A DNA stretch of 64,000 nt, from contig ML213518.1 of assembly GCA_004369045.1 (NCBI GenBank), positions 418,591 to 482,590 of the forward strand. The letters are read 5' to 3'. The DNA is from Heliocybe sulcata. Lineage: Eukaryota; Basidiomycota; Agaricomycetes; Gloeophyllales; Gloeophyllaceae. Below the pieces are notes generated by a model, which was not told the DNA's origin, searched no databases, and saw only the letters and a list, made by a program, of their open reading frames with translations. The translations under genes were made by a program, and so were the position numbers. Below are positions 1-11,351 of the stretch, one piece after another; within the stretch, counting starts at the first letter, position 1; each line of letters begins with the position of its first letter.

Positions 1-1
1 A

Positions 2-379
2 GGATTCGGCCAGCCGGGGTTGAATCCATTCATGGGTCTGCAGCAGCAGCAGATGAATATGCGTAACAACAACAACCGCACCCCTAGTGGACGCTCTACT
101 GGGAACAATAAGAGCGCGAATGGGAGGGAGAAGAAGGACGAGGAGGATGTGGATCCGAAGGTGTTGGAGGATGTGCCGGCGTGGCTTCGGTCGCTGAGGC
201 TCCACAAGTACACACCGAACTTTGAGGGGATGGACTGGAGGACGATGGTGATGATGACGGAGGATGATTTGGAGAAGAACGGCGTTGCTGCCCTGGGGGC
301 CCGCAGGAAGATGCTCAAGACGTTCGAGGTTGTCCGCAAGAAGATGGGCATGGATTCGCCTACCGAGGGCGGCGCCTAA
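2..379 (+). CDS. Vts1/Smaug-like SAM-domain RNA-binding protein, C-terminal part
   Basis: The frame is open from the window edge to a TAA at 377-379, so only the C-terminal ~125 residues are present. A Gln/Asn-rich and charged linker is followed by a SAM domain that starts near VPAWLRSLRLHKY and continues through MTEDDLEKNGVAALGARRKM to the stop. This SAM version, with GARRKM in the last helix, is typical of fungal Vts1 and animal Smaug. These proteins bind stem-loops in mRNA and recruit the CCR4-NOT deadenylase. Family assignment rests on the SAM domain and its position at the very C-terminus, as in yeast Vts1. The start and any upstream introns lie outside the window. Confidence 0.85.
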   Translation, partial: GFGQPGLNPFMGLQQQQMNMRNNNNRTPSGRSTGNNKSANGREKKDEEDVDPKVLEDVPAWLRSLRLHKYTPNFEGMDWRTMVMMTEDDLEKNGVAALGARRKMLKTFEVVRKKMGMDSPTEGGA

Positions 380-1363
380 ATGGACGGCCTCGATGCTCGT
401 TGCAAATTAGCGACGAATTATACAGCCTAGGTGCTGTAACGAAGGGTTTTCTCTTAATCTGTGTTTGAACGTACTCATGTATGGTTATGGCCCTCGGACG
501 GATACATAATGATATTGTACATGTCGGTTCAGTGGCTTTGCCTCTGGCCGATGTGGGCAACTCCCTCCTCTACTCGATTTGCCGTCATGTATTTACACTT
601 AATCTCTAAATCATGGATACCATTTTCTTGTCAATGCTCGAGTACTGGTGCGTTCTGGGCGGATTGTTGTCGGCCGTGGATGCACAAGCTGTCGAAAGGA
701 GTGGCTGCGTGATTTTGTGCGACAATATTGTTGAAGTCATCTATGATTTCAGTCTTCATTGAAGCTATGTATATTTGAGAAAAGACGTCGAATGTATAGA
801 CTGGGTTATTTGCTCGACCTTCTCTTGACCTTCGGTAAATACCTTAAATTTAAATACATACGCGCCACAATGTTCGTCCGGATATGGCTACACTATATCC
901 TCTTTTGTCACACTATATGCACCACTTCAAATTACTTCTCCTATAGTTGCCTTCTACGTCAAATACTTCGCTGTAGGTACGTCACCGCCGTAGCTCGTTT
1001 ATGCTTATAAGCCAGCAAGCCTCTCATTTGTATCCCACTGTTCTTTCCCCTCCCCTCCCCCCTCCCCGCTCTCCTGCAACATATCGTAGCCATGTCATAT
1101 AAGAGCTTGGACCGGAGTCGTATCTTTTACACCTGCATCTCCGTGAGTCTTACTTGTGTAGCCGCCTTCTTTGATTCATTTCCGAGAGGATAACAAACGA
1201 CTTTGGGAAAGGGGAGGGTTATTTTACCTCATACCTCTACGTTCGAACATCCTCGTTATTACAGTGGTCCTATCCAGTCTGTACTCTACTATCTAGTTCA
1301 ATTTTCCTTTGCGTCTAATGCTTTCATTCCCTTTCAATGACGCCCAAATCATAGGAGACTTCG
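380..1363. other. Intergenic, no gene seen
   Basis: About 1 kb downstream of the SAM-domain gene. Short open frames are present, but none has family motifs or a consistent exon chain. The part up to the transposon is AT-richer than the coding regions and contains a pyrimidine-rich tract near 1045-1075. Confidence 0.5.
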
Positions 1364-1371
1364 CCCCTGTC
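1364..1371 (+). repeat. Left target-site duplication CCCCTGTC
   Basis: Identical to 2325-2332 on the other side of the inverted-repeat element. Confidence 0.85.
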
Positions 1372-2324
1372 TAAAGTTGCCGTTGTTCGGGTCTGAACCT
1401 TCTGAACCGCGGTCGACCCCCGACCCGACCTGATCAGACCCGACCCTCTACCGACCCGACCTCACGGTTCACTGGGGGTTCGGGTCACAGGTCACTGTCC
1501 TCTTGCCTACACTGAACCGTGGTCGACTTGGGTTTGACCCGACCCGACCCCCCATTATCTTCCCGCATATAACATTTTTGGAATTTGGATAGATCATGGA
1601 GGTCGACATTCAGACCGACCCGACCCCGATACTAATATGTACGAGCGTAGTATCGGAGTCCAGAAAATACAGTGTTATTCGAGATAGTTCGACTGCGTCA
1701 CACAATTCATCGCCAATGTCAGCCTGAAGCTCATTAATACCACCCCTCGGCAAGTCTCTGTGGCACAGTTGCTACTAGTCAATGACTTTACAGTAATACA
1801 GCCCTGCTGGCGGCATCCGGAAATCCCGTCATTCATGACGAAGATGTTCATAGAGTGCAAAAACTGGTCAGAAAATGCACCAACAACAGACTGGCCAACC
1901 AACTCACCGTCTATCAACATTCAACGCCGACCTCAAGAAGGTACCCGCGATTTGGCGATGTTTAGTCCCAGGCCGAGACCATTGGGGCTGGTGAGTGTAG
2001 TGTCGACACACCGGCACCGGGCGGTCAATTTCTTTATTTGAGTTAAGTCATAACCATGCAATAGATGCATTGGACCGGTTCTCGTAGCTTCGATTGCCAT
2101 CCCAGACTGCTATCGCTATGCTCAAAGTCAGCTTCCTATATTACTGCGGTTCGAACAGGTTCGAACCCGGGTCGACCCCGACCCGACCCTCATATGACCC
2201 GACCCTCCTCGAACCTGAAGGTCGGGTCAAGGTTCATCGTCCTCACTGACCCTCCTCAAGAGGTCGGGTCGAGGGTCGGGCAAATGTGGCTGACCCGAAC
2301 CTGAACCGAACATCGGCAACTTTA
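1372..2324. mobile_element. Non-autonomous hAT-like DNA transposon (953 bp)
   Basis: The ends form imperfect terminal inverted repeats: 1372-1393 matches the reverse complement of 2303-2324 at 20 of 22 positions, both starting TAAAGTTGCCG. The element is flanked by a perfect 8-bp direct repeat CCCCTGTC at 1364-1371 and 2325-2332, the target-site duplication length of the hAT superfamily. Both subterminal regions (about 1390-1620 and 2150-2300) are packed with variants of GGTCGGGT in both orientations, like the subterminal transposase-binding repeats of hAT elements. The interior (about 1670-2040) has no recognisable transposase, so the copy looks non-autonomous. The perfect duplication suggests a fairly recent insertion. 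The superfamily call is inferred from duplication length and end structure. Confidence 0.82.
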
Positions 2325-2332
2325 CCCCTGTC
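2325..2332 (+). repeat. Right target-site duplication CCCCTGTC
   Basis: Identical to 1364-1371; together they bracket the hAT-like element. Confidence 0.85.
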
Positions 2333-2809
2333 ACATCAAGTCACACAGCTAGATTCGCGTGCGAGACTGCGAGTAGCGAAATTGGATCATCTCGCCTACC
2401 GTAGCCAATGCTGCGCTCCGTTAGGCAGTGTTGCGACCCATGCGCGGCGGGTATGAATCTCCACTTGTACGTATACCCGTACAGCTCTAGCAAGCTCTAA
2501 CATTCTTCGGGGGACAAGGATGTTTGCGAGAAGTGCCACTGCCTCACAACGAGGGACAGGCATTATTTATAATTGCGAGGTGGCCGCAACCGGTGGAGTC
2601 GGGTAATGTTGCCCCTTCTCGGTCTGTTTATAACTTGGCAATGAGATCATCTCTGGCATTTGTCACTCACCTTTCTGTTTATACGTCCACAGTGCTTGGC
2701 CGGTCCCTTGCTCTGTTTCCCATTCCGTCATCTTAACTCCCAGTACCGGTCTATAATTCCTGGCTTTCGCACTAGAGCAGCTTATCCGAGGCGCTCTCAG
2801 ACGCGCATC

Positions 2810-4222
2810 ATGATCTCGTCGAAACTTTCTGTAGTTCTGGGCTTGTTGGCGCTGCCTTGTGCACGGGCGACGCCGTATTCGATGGTGTATGAATACGCTG
2901 GCCCGTCCTTCTTCGATGGCTGGGACTTCTACGGAAACTGTAAGACTCAATTCGGCTTGGAAGATCGGTTTGAACTGATAGCCTGCTGCAGTTGATAACC
3001 TTACAAATGGAGACGCGATGTTCGTTGAATCGTGACTTATGAAGGATTCATCAGTGGCTTATAGACCGATTTTAGTTTCGTTGACTCCACCCAGGCGGAG
3101 GATTTGAAGCTTGCATACGTGAACGACGCCGGCAATGCCATCATCAAGGTCGACAACGTCTCGACCGTGGCTTTCAACGAGAAGCGGAATACTATCCGTA
3201 TCAACTCGAAGGACCATTTTGATGTCGGAAGTGTGTGGATAACGGATATGTTGCATGTGCCGTTTGGTGTGAGTAACGGTCGCGGTTCTCTATGGATGAT
3301 ATACTGAGTTGAAGGGATGCTGTAGTGCTCAGTATGGCCGGCGTGGTGGTCGCAAGCACCGAACTGGCCCGTCGGAGGCGAAATCGATACGTTCGAAGGT
3401 GTCAACCAGGTCACCATGAACCAAATGGCTCTGCACACGGAACCTGTGAGTGCCCCTGGAACATCTGTAATCTTTGTCGTAGCTGACAGATGTCTCGTCC
3501 ACCTAGGGTTGCACGCAAGCCAGCCCCGTACAGTCAAGCACGCTTGTCAATTCGACGGACTGTTCCTTCCAAGCGAACAGCAACCAGGGCTGCGTCGTGA
3601 CGACGCCCAGCACGCAATCATACGGCGAGGGCTTCGCTCAAGCAGGCGGAGGGATGTTCGTTACTGAATACGCCTCCACGGGCATCTCGATCTGGTTCTT
3701 CTCGGTCAGTGGACAGTCTCGTCAGATCCAGGACCGTTTGCTGATGTTTAGAATAGCGCTCGAGCATCCCGAGCTCGCTCCAAGGCAACGCCAGCTCCAT
3801 TGATACATCGCAGCTCGGCACGCCCGTCGCCAACTGGCCCACAGGAGGCTGCAACATTGGCAACTTCTTTAAACCCCAGTCCCTTATCTTCGACATCACG
3901 CTATGCGGCGACTTCGGTATGTTCCCCCTCTTATCATCCTCTTAGTGTTCTTACTGACTCCCGTCTTTCCTTCCCCTATGAAGCCGGCAACGCAGCAACA
4001 TTCTCCCAGACGTGCTCGGGCACGTGCTACAACGACTACGTAGTCGGCAAAGGCTCGACGTACGACAACGCGTACTTCGAAGTCCAGTACGTGCGCGTGT
4101 ACGGTGCCAATGGCCAGAACACGACCATTAGCGCGGCGCCCATGTCGATATCCAGGCCCAGTACCAAGGCTGTGGCGGGTGTGGCTGCTGCTGCCGCTGC
4201 GCTTGGGCTGGCGTCCTGGTAA
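2810..4222 (+). CDS. Secreted GH16 endo-beta-glucanase, probably membrane- or GPI-anchored
   Basis: Seven exons join in frame: 2810-2939, 2992-3019, 3076-3268, 3326-3445, 3507-3704, 3757-3916, 3984-4222, giving 355 residues. The N-terminus MISSKLSVVLGLLALPCARA is a signal peptide. The GH16 catalytic signature ExDxxE is present as GGEIDTFEG, with nucleophile and acid/base glutamates intact, preceded by the aromatic run SVWPAWWS typical of basidiomycete laminarinase-like GH16 enzymes. These enzymes cleave beta-1,3/1,4- or 1,3/1,6-glucans in fungal walls or substrates. The protein ends in a Ser-rich stretch and a short Ala/Leu-rich hydrophobic tail, which fits a GPI signal or membrane anchor. 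Substrate specificity cannot be read from the sequence. Confidence 0.93.
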
Positions 4223-4906
4223 GGATCGAGGATCGAAAAAGTCATGATAACGAGATCTTGGTCTGCTAGACTGATCAAGCATACCTGCGTCCCTCCTGTA
4301 GAGAGGGAAATCGCGTCCGCCGCTTCTCTTTCGCTGCGGAGCTTTGCGGCTGCGCTTTTGCTAGACACTGCCGGCCGACTAGAATTGCATTTGTAGCAAT
4401 AATTTATGCTGGACAATGGACACTTGACATACCACCCTTGCTCTCATGTATCAACGTTGCCTTCGTTTGCAGTTGCACATAGAACGGACCCTTTGTGGAC
4501 GAGTAATATATACGCATAATACATTTACGGTGTCTCTGCGGTGGGCGGTTTGCAAGTGGGACCGGTGCACGCCAGTGAGGTATGTTCGTGCTGTTGGTTG
4601 TACAGTTATATAACGCTCTCATGTCCAAACCGTAAGCCGGTACTTTTGATTAGCTTACGCACTTCAAAAAGTTCAGAGGCCCTACGGTCGCGAACTTTCG
4701 TCGTCGCTTTTCGTGTGAGGCGTACTGACATGGAGCCGACATGAATGGCAAGCTGCAACGGTTTCGACGTTCGAATTTAACTCCTGCTTTACTTGATGCT
4801 AGCCCTGCTCCCCCACGAATTCGAAGGAGGCTCACATCCCACGCTTTCTCTGAGTCTACCGATTATTACAGCTCGTAATATTGCCGCCTACAACGCCATC
4901 GACACC
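4223..4906. other. Intergenic between GH16 and the SDR array
   Basis: Holds the GH16 3' end and the first SDR promoter. AT-rich TATA-like stretches occur near 4505-4520 and 4607-4615. No gene seen. Confidence 0.5.
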
Positions 4907-5962
4907 ATGTCTACCGAGTCCGTCGACCGTTCCTCCCTTTTCTCTGTTGACGGCTTGATTGCGGTAGTCACGGGTGGCGGGTCTGGTACGTTTGTTCTGA
5001 TTGATGTGACTTGCGTACGGCTCTGATTATTACCTGGGTTGACACAGGAATCGGACGGATGATAGCGACTGCGCTGGAGAATAATGGTGCAACTGTTTAT
5101 ATCGTCGGCCGTCGCCTTAACGTCTTGGAGGCGACTGCTAAAGAGAGCAGCGTAAGTGGTCGACTTGGGATTTCTGCCATGACAGTTCTTCTAGTAATGG
5201 ACCGCGGCTGTTAGAAGCACGCGAAGATGTTCGCTCTCCGGTGCGACGTGACTAGTCGAGACTCGCTGCTCGAGGTCGTAGAAACGTTGAAAGCGAAACA
5301 CGGTTATATCAATCTACTAGTCAACAACTCTGGTGTAATCTTCCCGAACTCGACAGCGCCTGCCGTCCATCCAGATCAGACGCAGGAAGGGATCAAGGAT
5401 TTGCAATCTCGGCTTTGGAACGGCGACTCCCCGGGATCATGGGCCAAGACATTCGAAGTGAACTGCACGGCGCCTTACTTCTGTACTGTGGCGTTCTTGG
5501 AGCTGCTGGACGCCGGCAGCCGTAAAGGCGGGATTGAAGGCGTGACAAGCCAGGTCATTACGGTCTCGAGTATAGCTGGGTTCAGGAGAGACGCCAACCT
5601 GTTTAGTGTGTCGTACACTGTGAGCAAGGCCGCCACGACGCATCTAGGGAAGCTCCTCGCGAATGTATTGAAGGATTTCAAGATACGGAGCAATATCATT
5701 GTGCCTGGATTTTATCCTTCAGGTAATATATCTGAAGGCTCGTTGATAATTCTGCTGACTTGCGCGGTTCATGTTAGAAATGACAGCAGGGGTAATATCT
5801 GATGACTTCATCAAGAACGGTATCCCTCTGCAGCGTGCCGGCGATATCAGCGATATGGGAGGATTGGCTTTGTTCCTCGCTAGCAGGGCTGGGGCGTATG
5901 TGAACGGCACGGTCCATCTTACCGATGGCGGCAGGCTGGGTCTCCTCTCTTCCACATACTGA
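4907..5962 (+). CDS. Short-chain dehydrogenase/reductase, tandem copy 1
   Basis: Four exons (4907-4985, 5048-5151, 5215-5722, 5778-5962) give 291 residues. The start ATG lies in a good context (CACCATG). The Rossmann cofactor motif TGGGSGIG is split by intron 1. The structural NNSG motif (for NNAG), a serine in the VITVSSIAG strand and the catalytic YTVSK (YxxxK) follow in order. The C-terminus contains FLASRAGAYVNGTVHLTDGG, as in classical SDRs. The enzyme should be an NAD(P)-dependent oxidoreductase; substrate unknown. It is the first of three tandem paralogues with the same intron positions, so the array arose by local duplication. Confidence 0.93.
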
Positions 5963-6390
5963 ATCCGTTTCTCTTTCTGTCTCTATCGTGTCAGACACTC
6001 TTCCGTATTCCTTGAATGGGATATCAGGTGGATAAACCAACAAAACATCGACCGGTACATGTGAATACTTTGATTGTACAGGGATCTCAGACTTTGCGGT
6101 CCACGCTGTGAGTACTCGGGATATAGAACAAGACTTCGCTTACACGTTTGTCATTGTGCAGGACCATTTTCGTACCATGTATCAAGTATCTCCCGTGACT
6201 GAAGATCTGAGTCATGTGAACAACTTGAGTTTCCATCCGTCCGGAAGCTCTACCGCGTGGTCACCTGCTATACTACTGTATTGCTTCTCTTGAGAGGGAT
6301 ACCACGCACCGTGAGTCCGCGGACTATATCATTATCCTAGCAAGCAGAGTGCTAGTATGCGTCCGTCCTTGCGGAGTGTGCGATACTACC
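5963..6390. other. Intergenic between SDR copies 1 and 2
   Basis: Promoter-sized spacer in the tandem array. No coding signal seen. Confidence 0.5.
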
Positions 6391-7436
6391 ATGGCCACTG
6401 ATTCCGTGGATCGTTCATCCCTATTCTCCGTCGAGGGATTGGTGGCAGTGGTGACGGGTGGAGGGACTGGTGAGCTCGTCGGGTATATGTTTTGCAGCCA
6501 GCTGACGATCACGAGCTTCGTCCAGGCATTGGACGAATGATTGCCACAGCGCTGGAGAATAATGGGGCCACTGTCTATATCGTCGGTCGCCGACTCGATG
6601 TGCTGGAAGCGACCGCTGAAAAGAGCAGTGTAAGTTAATACAAGGAGATCTGTGAGGTTGATGGAGATGTTAATCGGTCAAAATCATCAGAAATATGGGA
6701 AGATATTCGCCCTTCAGGGTGATGTCACAAGCCAAGACTCGCTCCTCGCTGTCGTGGATACCCTGAGAGCAAAGCACGGTTACGTCAACTTGCTCGTGAA
6801 CAACGCTGGGATACTGTTTAGTATGGGGGAACGGCCAATTCCTCGTCCCGGCGAGAGCATCAAGGAATTTCAGGCACGACTTTGGAACGCAGATACCCCA
6901 GAGTCTTGGGCTAAGACGTTCGAAGTTAACTGCACAGCTCCCTACTTCTGCACTGTGGCATTTTTGGAGCTACTGGACGCGGGCAACCGCCAAGGTGGCA
7001 TCGAGGGGGTGGCCAGCCAAGTTATCACCGTGTCCAGTCTCGGAGGGTTCAGGAGGGACGCTGGGACTCTCAGCGTCGGCTACAGCGTCAGCAAAGCTGC
7101 GACTAATCACCTGGGAAAGCTGCTTGTGAACGTACTGAAGGATTTCAAGATACGGAGTAACATCATCTGTCCTGGGTTTTATCCTTCAGGTCAGTGATAG
7201 CCTTCGGCGAAATTGCGCATATACCTTGCTGATGGGCATCCTTCATGTCAGAGATGTCATCAGGGCTTGTTCCAGAGGATTTCGCCAAGAAGGCTATCCC
7301 TATTGGACGCGGTGGAGATATTAAGGATATGGGAGGGTTAGCATTATTTCTTGCCAGCAGGGCTGGGGCATATGTGAATGGCGCGGTTCATATCACTGAT
7401 GGTGGCGAATTGGGTCTTTATTCTTCCACCTATTGA
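6391..7436 (+). CDS. Short-chain dehydrogenase/reductase, tandem copy 2
   Basis: Exons 6391-6469, 6526-6629, 6691-7189 and 7252-7436 give 288 residues. Exons 1, 2 and 4 have exactly the same lengths (79, 104, 185) as in the neighbouring copies; only exon 3 differs, by a few codons in the variable segment after the NNAG motif. Motifs: TGGGTGIG for the cofactor, canonical NNAG, VITVSSLGG, YSVSK active site. It is the only copy with NNAG rather than NNSG, and it has SLGG where the others have SIAG, so substrate preference may differ. NAD(P)-dependent oxidoreductase of unknown substrate. Confidence 0.93.
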
Positions 7437-7941
7437 ACTCGTTTTGTCTTCCCTCCCGAATTTCAGCGCATCTGATTCCGCATCCCTTGTCTCGACATCT
7501 AACCATCCCCAGGGCGTATGCATATGCTATACACATCGCGCAATGGTTGAACGCACCTCAGAGTTTCGGCCTTTCACGCTTGAGTCCGTGTCCCTATAAG
7601 TATCATTCGGTGAGTATCCCTCGGGTCGTATCATAATGCTAGGCTTACATACCTCTTAATGCTCAGCGGTACCGCTTGCAGTATCAACAGCTGCTTCTTT
7701 GTGAATGCAAGGCGACGTCATCTCGAATTGAGCATGAGGCTCGTCAAATCGTCGAGGCACTTTATCGCACGGTCTCCTTTGTTCGCGCTATATGCGGTCA
7801 GAATTGGATCCAACTTTAGGCAACCTCTTTGCTTCCTCCCAGGAGAGAAACGTTACTCACCGTGTTTTCTCCGACTCCATCAATATCCTAACCTATAGAT
7901 GCCGCCCATATAGAGATTATCGCACGCTCTGCTACACCACC
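7437..7941. other. Intergenic between SDR copies 2 and 3
   Basis: Spacer and promoter of the third SDR copy. No gene seen. Confidence 0.5.
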
Positions 7942-8984
7942 ATGTCCATTGAATCCGTAGACCGTTCGTCCCTGTTCTCTGTTGATGGGTTGATCGCGGT
8001 AGTGACAGGCGGCGGAAGTGGTACGCCATCCCACGCAGGATGTCTGCAGTCAGCTTACGTTCTCGCGCTCCCTGTAGGAATTGGACGGATGATAGCTACG
8101 GCCCTCGAAAATAATGGTGGCACGGTCTACATCGTCGGCCGTAGGATGCATGTTCTAGAGGAGACAGCAAAGGAGAGCAGTGTGAGTAAGGCTCGCAGCC
8201 ACGTGCCGGCTTACAGCCAATATACCTTTTATCTTCGCAGAAATTCGGGAAGATCTTCCCCATTCAGGGCGACGTGACAAGCCGGGAGTCCTTGCAGGCT
8301 GTCGTCGCAACCTTGAAGGCGAAACACGGCTACATCAACCTACTCATTAACAACTCCGGCGTTGACTTCCACGACAACAAACCTGCCAGCCTCCTCCCAG
8401 GCGCGGCAACAGAGAACATCCACTCTCTCCAGTCACGGTTATGGGACAGCGTGCCAGAGAACTGGGCGAAGACGTTCGAGGTCAACTGTACAGCACCTTA
8501 CTTTTGCACAGTCGCCTTCCTTGAACTGCTGGACGCTGGGAACAGGAAGGGTGGCATTGAGGGTGTGACGAGCCAAGTGATCACTGTATCGAGTATTGCC
8601 GGGTTCAGGAGAGACCCGAATAACTTCAGCACGTCGTATAGTATGAGCAAGGCTGCGGTGACGCACCTGGGAAAGCTGATGGCAAATCTGCTGAAGGAAT
8701 TCATGATACGGAGTAATGTCATCGCACCAGGGTTCTATCCCTCAGGTAAGTAGCGTATCTCTGCTTCCACTCATTTCGTCCCAATGAGAAGTGGCGCAGA
8801 AATGACTGCAGAGATTGCGTCCGAAGACCTTATTCAGAAAGGGATCCCGCTTCAGCGAGCGGGGGAGATCACGGACATGGGAGGGTTGGCACTGTTCCTA
8901 GCCAGCAGAGCTGGAGCATACGTGAGCGGTACCGTGCACCTCAGCGATGGAGGAAGGATTGGACTGTTCTCTTCTACCTACTGA
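7942..8984 (+). CDS. Short-chain dehydrogenase/reductase, tandem copy 3
   Basis: Exons 7942-8020, 8078-8181, 8241-8745 and 8800-8984 give 290 residues. Cofactor motif TGGGSGIG, NNSG, VITVSSIAG and YSMSK are all present, so the catalytic Ser-Tyr-Lys set is intact. The N-terminus MSIESVDRSSLFSVDGL is nearly the same as in the other two copies. By motif choice (NNSG, SIAG) it is closer to copy 1 than to copy 2. The last shared intron interrupts the codon after YPS, as in the other copies. Predicted NAD(P)-dependent oxidoreductase; substrate not inferable. Confidence 0.93.
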
Positions 8985-9134
8985 ACAATTGTGTCACGTC
9001 CGGTCGCGACAAATCTCACCTGATCATAGGTTATTTCACCGTGTCGATAGGGTGTCCTGCCAGTCATCATCGAAGCAGGATACATGTCCAAGATTGACTG
9101 CATACATAGACATTCATGCACATGTCTCGGCCAC

Positions 9135-10717
9135 TTACTTGCTATGCGCGTACGTCGCCTCTAGCCTCGATCTGACATAATCGCCCGCTTTCACAACCTC
9201 ATACTTTGGCGGGTTATCTTCCGAGACACAGCTCGGGATTGGCTAGGGAGGGACCACACATGAGTACAGGGTTATTTAAACCTTGCTCTGAATGCTAGGC
9301 TAAGCAAGTAAACGCACATGCAACTCCACATCATAGTCGCTTCCAAAGAACAAAGGGATGGAGTACCGCTCTACGCCGGAGCGGTTGACAGCGCGGTGTC
9401 TCGTAGATTTGAATACGTCATCTAGGAAGGTTTCAGGACAGAAGCCTAATTCAGACTCTTTGGTACTGCTCACTTGTCCAGCGGGCAAGTTGATCGCCAA
9501 TACTGCCAGTAGTGAGTATTGCATCCGGACATCGGTTGGGAGAGAAGGGAGCTAATACAAACTTGAGTACGAGCGTCCCTGGGATTGGGACGGCATCTAT
9601 CCATTTTCCGTTCGCATTGAGGACTTGCAGGGCTTGCACTTGATCTTGCCAGAGGATCGTGAAGCACTGTCAAGCGTGTTGAGATTAGACAATTAACGAA
9701 AGGACCATGGCCATCCCCTATCACTGACTTCGTAGCTGGGTATGTTCAGATTGGTGTAGTGCGTGGAATAAGAATGGAAACATACTCTGTATGAGCTCCA
9801 ATACCCATCACCCGGTCATCCACCACCCCGGTTTGTGGTGGGTAATACAGAAGTCTCATTATGGCAGCTGGCTTTGTCGTCTACCAAAGAAGACCCAAGT
9901 GAGTGGGGTCGCTAATTCTGCATATGCCTTACCTTGTCGTCAAAGAAATGATCCGGTTCGTCGAGCGCCATTGCGAACAACGGGAATAGCAGTTTGCCCA
10001 AATTCACGCATGCATGGCTGGACCATATAATCCGTCAGAACATAGCCGCAAATCTTGGTTCTGCAAAGAAGGAAACGGACTAGTACGTCAACGCGGCCTC
10101 CTTAAAACCAGGCAAATCACAGGGCCACACATTAGAACCAGACATTGTACCATCGCCCTCCCTTGAGGCAGAAGTAGGCCCAACTTCTTCCCAGCCGATG
10201 TCGAATCCTTCATGCATATCTCCCCGGTTCTCTGGATCGGTGTTTTCACCGAGGAGGGCGGTATAGCCTTTGAAATTGGGGCTCTTGTGGATGTCAAGCT
10301 GCCTCAAGCTAAGCTGACAAGGTAGGAGCTTAGTGAAGAAAGGTTATCACTGACAGCCATCTTGGTCTCGAGGGGGAGTTTGAAGAACGTCTTAGCGGCG
10401 CTAACCGCGCCTTGGATGACTTCGTCCGGGATTCCATGATTCTTGACTGTAAGGGGTCCTATCGCTTTAGTAATAGGTACTAGCGCATTGTGCATTGATA
10501 CCTACTGTACAGGAAGCCAACATTTATGCAGGCATCCCTTATCTTTTCTGCGAGTGCCCTGCGAGCTTGAGGATCGGTACTCGTGGCATCCTTGAGATCT
10601 CTGTTATAACAATCCGTCAACTCATTGGATGCTGGTAGTGTGCTTCAGAGGATTACGCAACATTATTGGGATCTCTTCGAACGTGCTATCTGTACGGGCG
10701 ATATCCGCGAGTAGCAT
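9135..10717 (-). CDS. 2-oxoglutarate/Fe(II)-dependent oxygenase, isopenicillin-N-synthase-like
   Basis: Eleven exons on the minus strand join in frame to 330 residues: 10717-10662, 10600-10506, 10446-10355, 10298-10081, 10017-9933, 9880-9786, 9735-9729, 9666-9563, 9502-9474, 9421-9318, 9242-9135. The N-terminus reads EEIPIIDLKDA then INVGFLYIKNHGIP, the DIOX_N domain. The metal site is HxD in GIGAHTDYECFTILW plus a distal His in STRHRAV; the 2-oxoglutarate-binding RxS is in ERYSIPLFF. The HxD aspartate and the following YE are supplied by a 7-nt micro-exon (9729-9735); without it the frame breaks. The family includes oxygenases of secondary metabolism and hormone-type small molecules. Divergent from a second 2OG oxygenase. 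Confidence 0.88.
9729..9735 (-). other. 7-nt micro-exon completing the HxD iron site
   Basis: Reads CTACGAA on the minus strand between a CAG acceptor and a GTCAGT donor. It joins GA from the upstream exon to give Asp-Tyr-Glu, so the protein reads HTDYECFTILW and the frame is restored exactly. Confidence 0.8.
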
Positions 10718-11351
10718 TGGACGGTCGGACTCAGGCCCGACCTCGTTATCTTGCCTTACCGCTGGGGCAGCCATACACGCTCGGCAGGCCAGCCACAAAT
10801 TGGCGGTATTGGCGTGGCCGTTGCTGCCAATAATACTGAGAGTTGTCTCGAAGCCACAAGTCCGTGACGAGTGACGTCCGTGACTGAGCGCGTCCAGTGT
10901 GTCCGACATTGCCCTCTTCTGTCCTTATACTTAAGCTTCATCGATTCTTCCTTGCCTCCACCGTCAGCGACTGCTTCAGCAGATGTATCGGCAATCCTGC
11001 CTACTTATTTGCTCGATGTAGAAGACAAATGGGTTTGCACCGTGGTATGCACAATTTTGTGGTTCATCAATCCCGGTTACGCTTTGCCCCATGTCTTTGC
11101 GACTTGAAGGGAAGGAATGCAAGATTAAGGGCTGAAAGTCGCGAGCTGAGACATCCGTAGACCACCTTGTTATCCCAGCATTTCAGGATATTTCGGGCGA
11201 GCTGGAATTGCATGCTTGTCTTTGGGTTTTACTGGTGGGAATGAAGGATCGCGTCATAGTCACGAGTACCGTCGATGAGGAGATATACTCCGTATATGCA
11301 TTCCAGTCATCTCTTCTCTTTACAGTCCGTTCTGCGCAGAACTCAACGACA
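10718..11351. promoter_or_regulatory. Shared divergent promoter region of the two 2OG oxygenases
   Basis: 634 bases separate the two start codons. No gene is supported inside. The head-to-head layout allows co-regulation of the two oxygenases, but no specific operator was recognised. Confidence 0.5.

Noticed and set aside
1760-2041. Open frames inside the hAT-like element
   Set aside because: Too short and without DDE-type or hAT dimerisation motifs; not enough to call a transposase.
2148-2175. GGTTCGAAC-type words resembling a tRNA T-arm
   Set aside because: No acceptor stem, D-arm or anticodon arm can be built around them; they belong to the subterminal repeat array.
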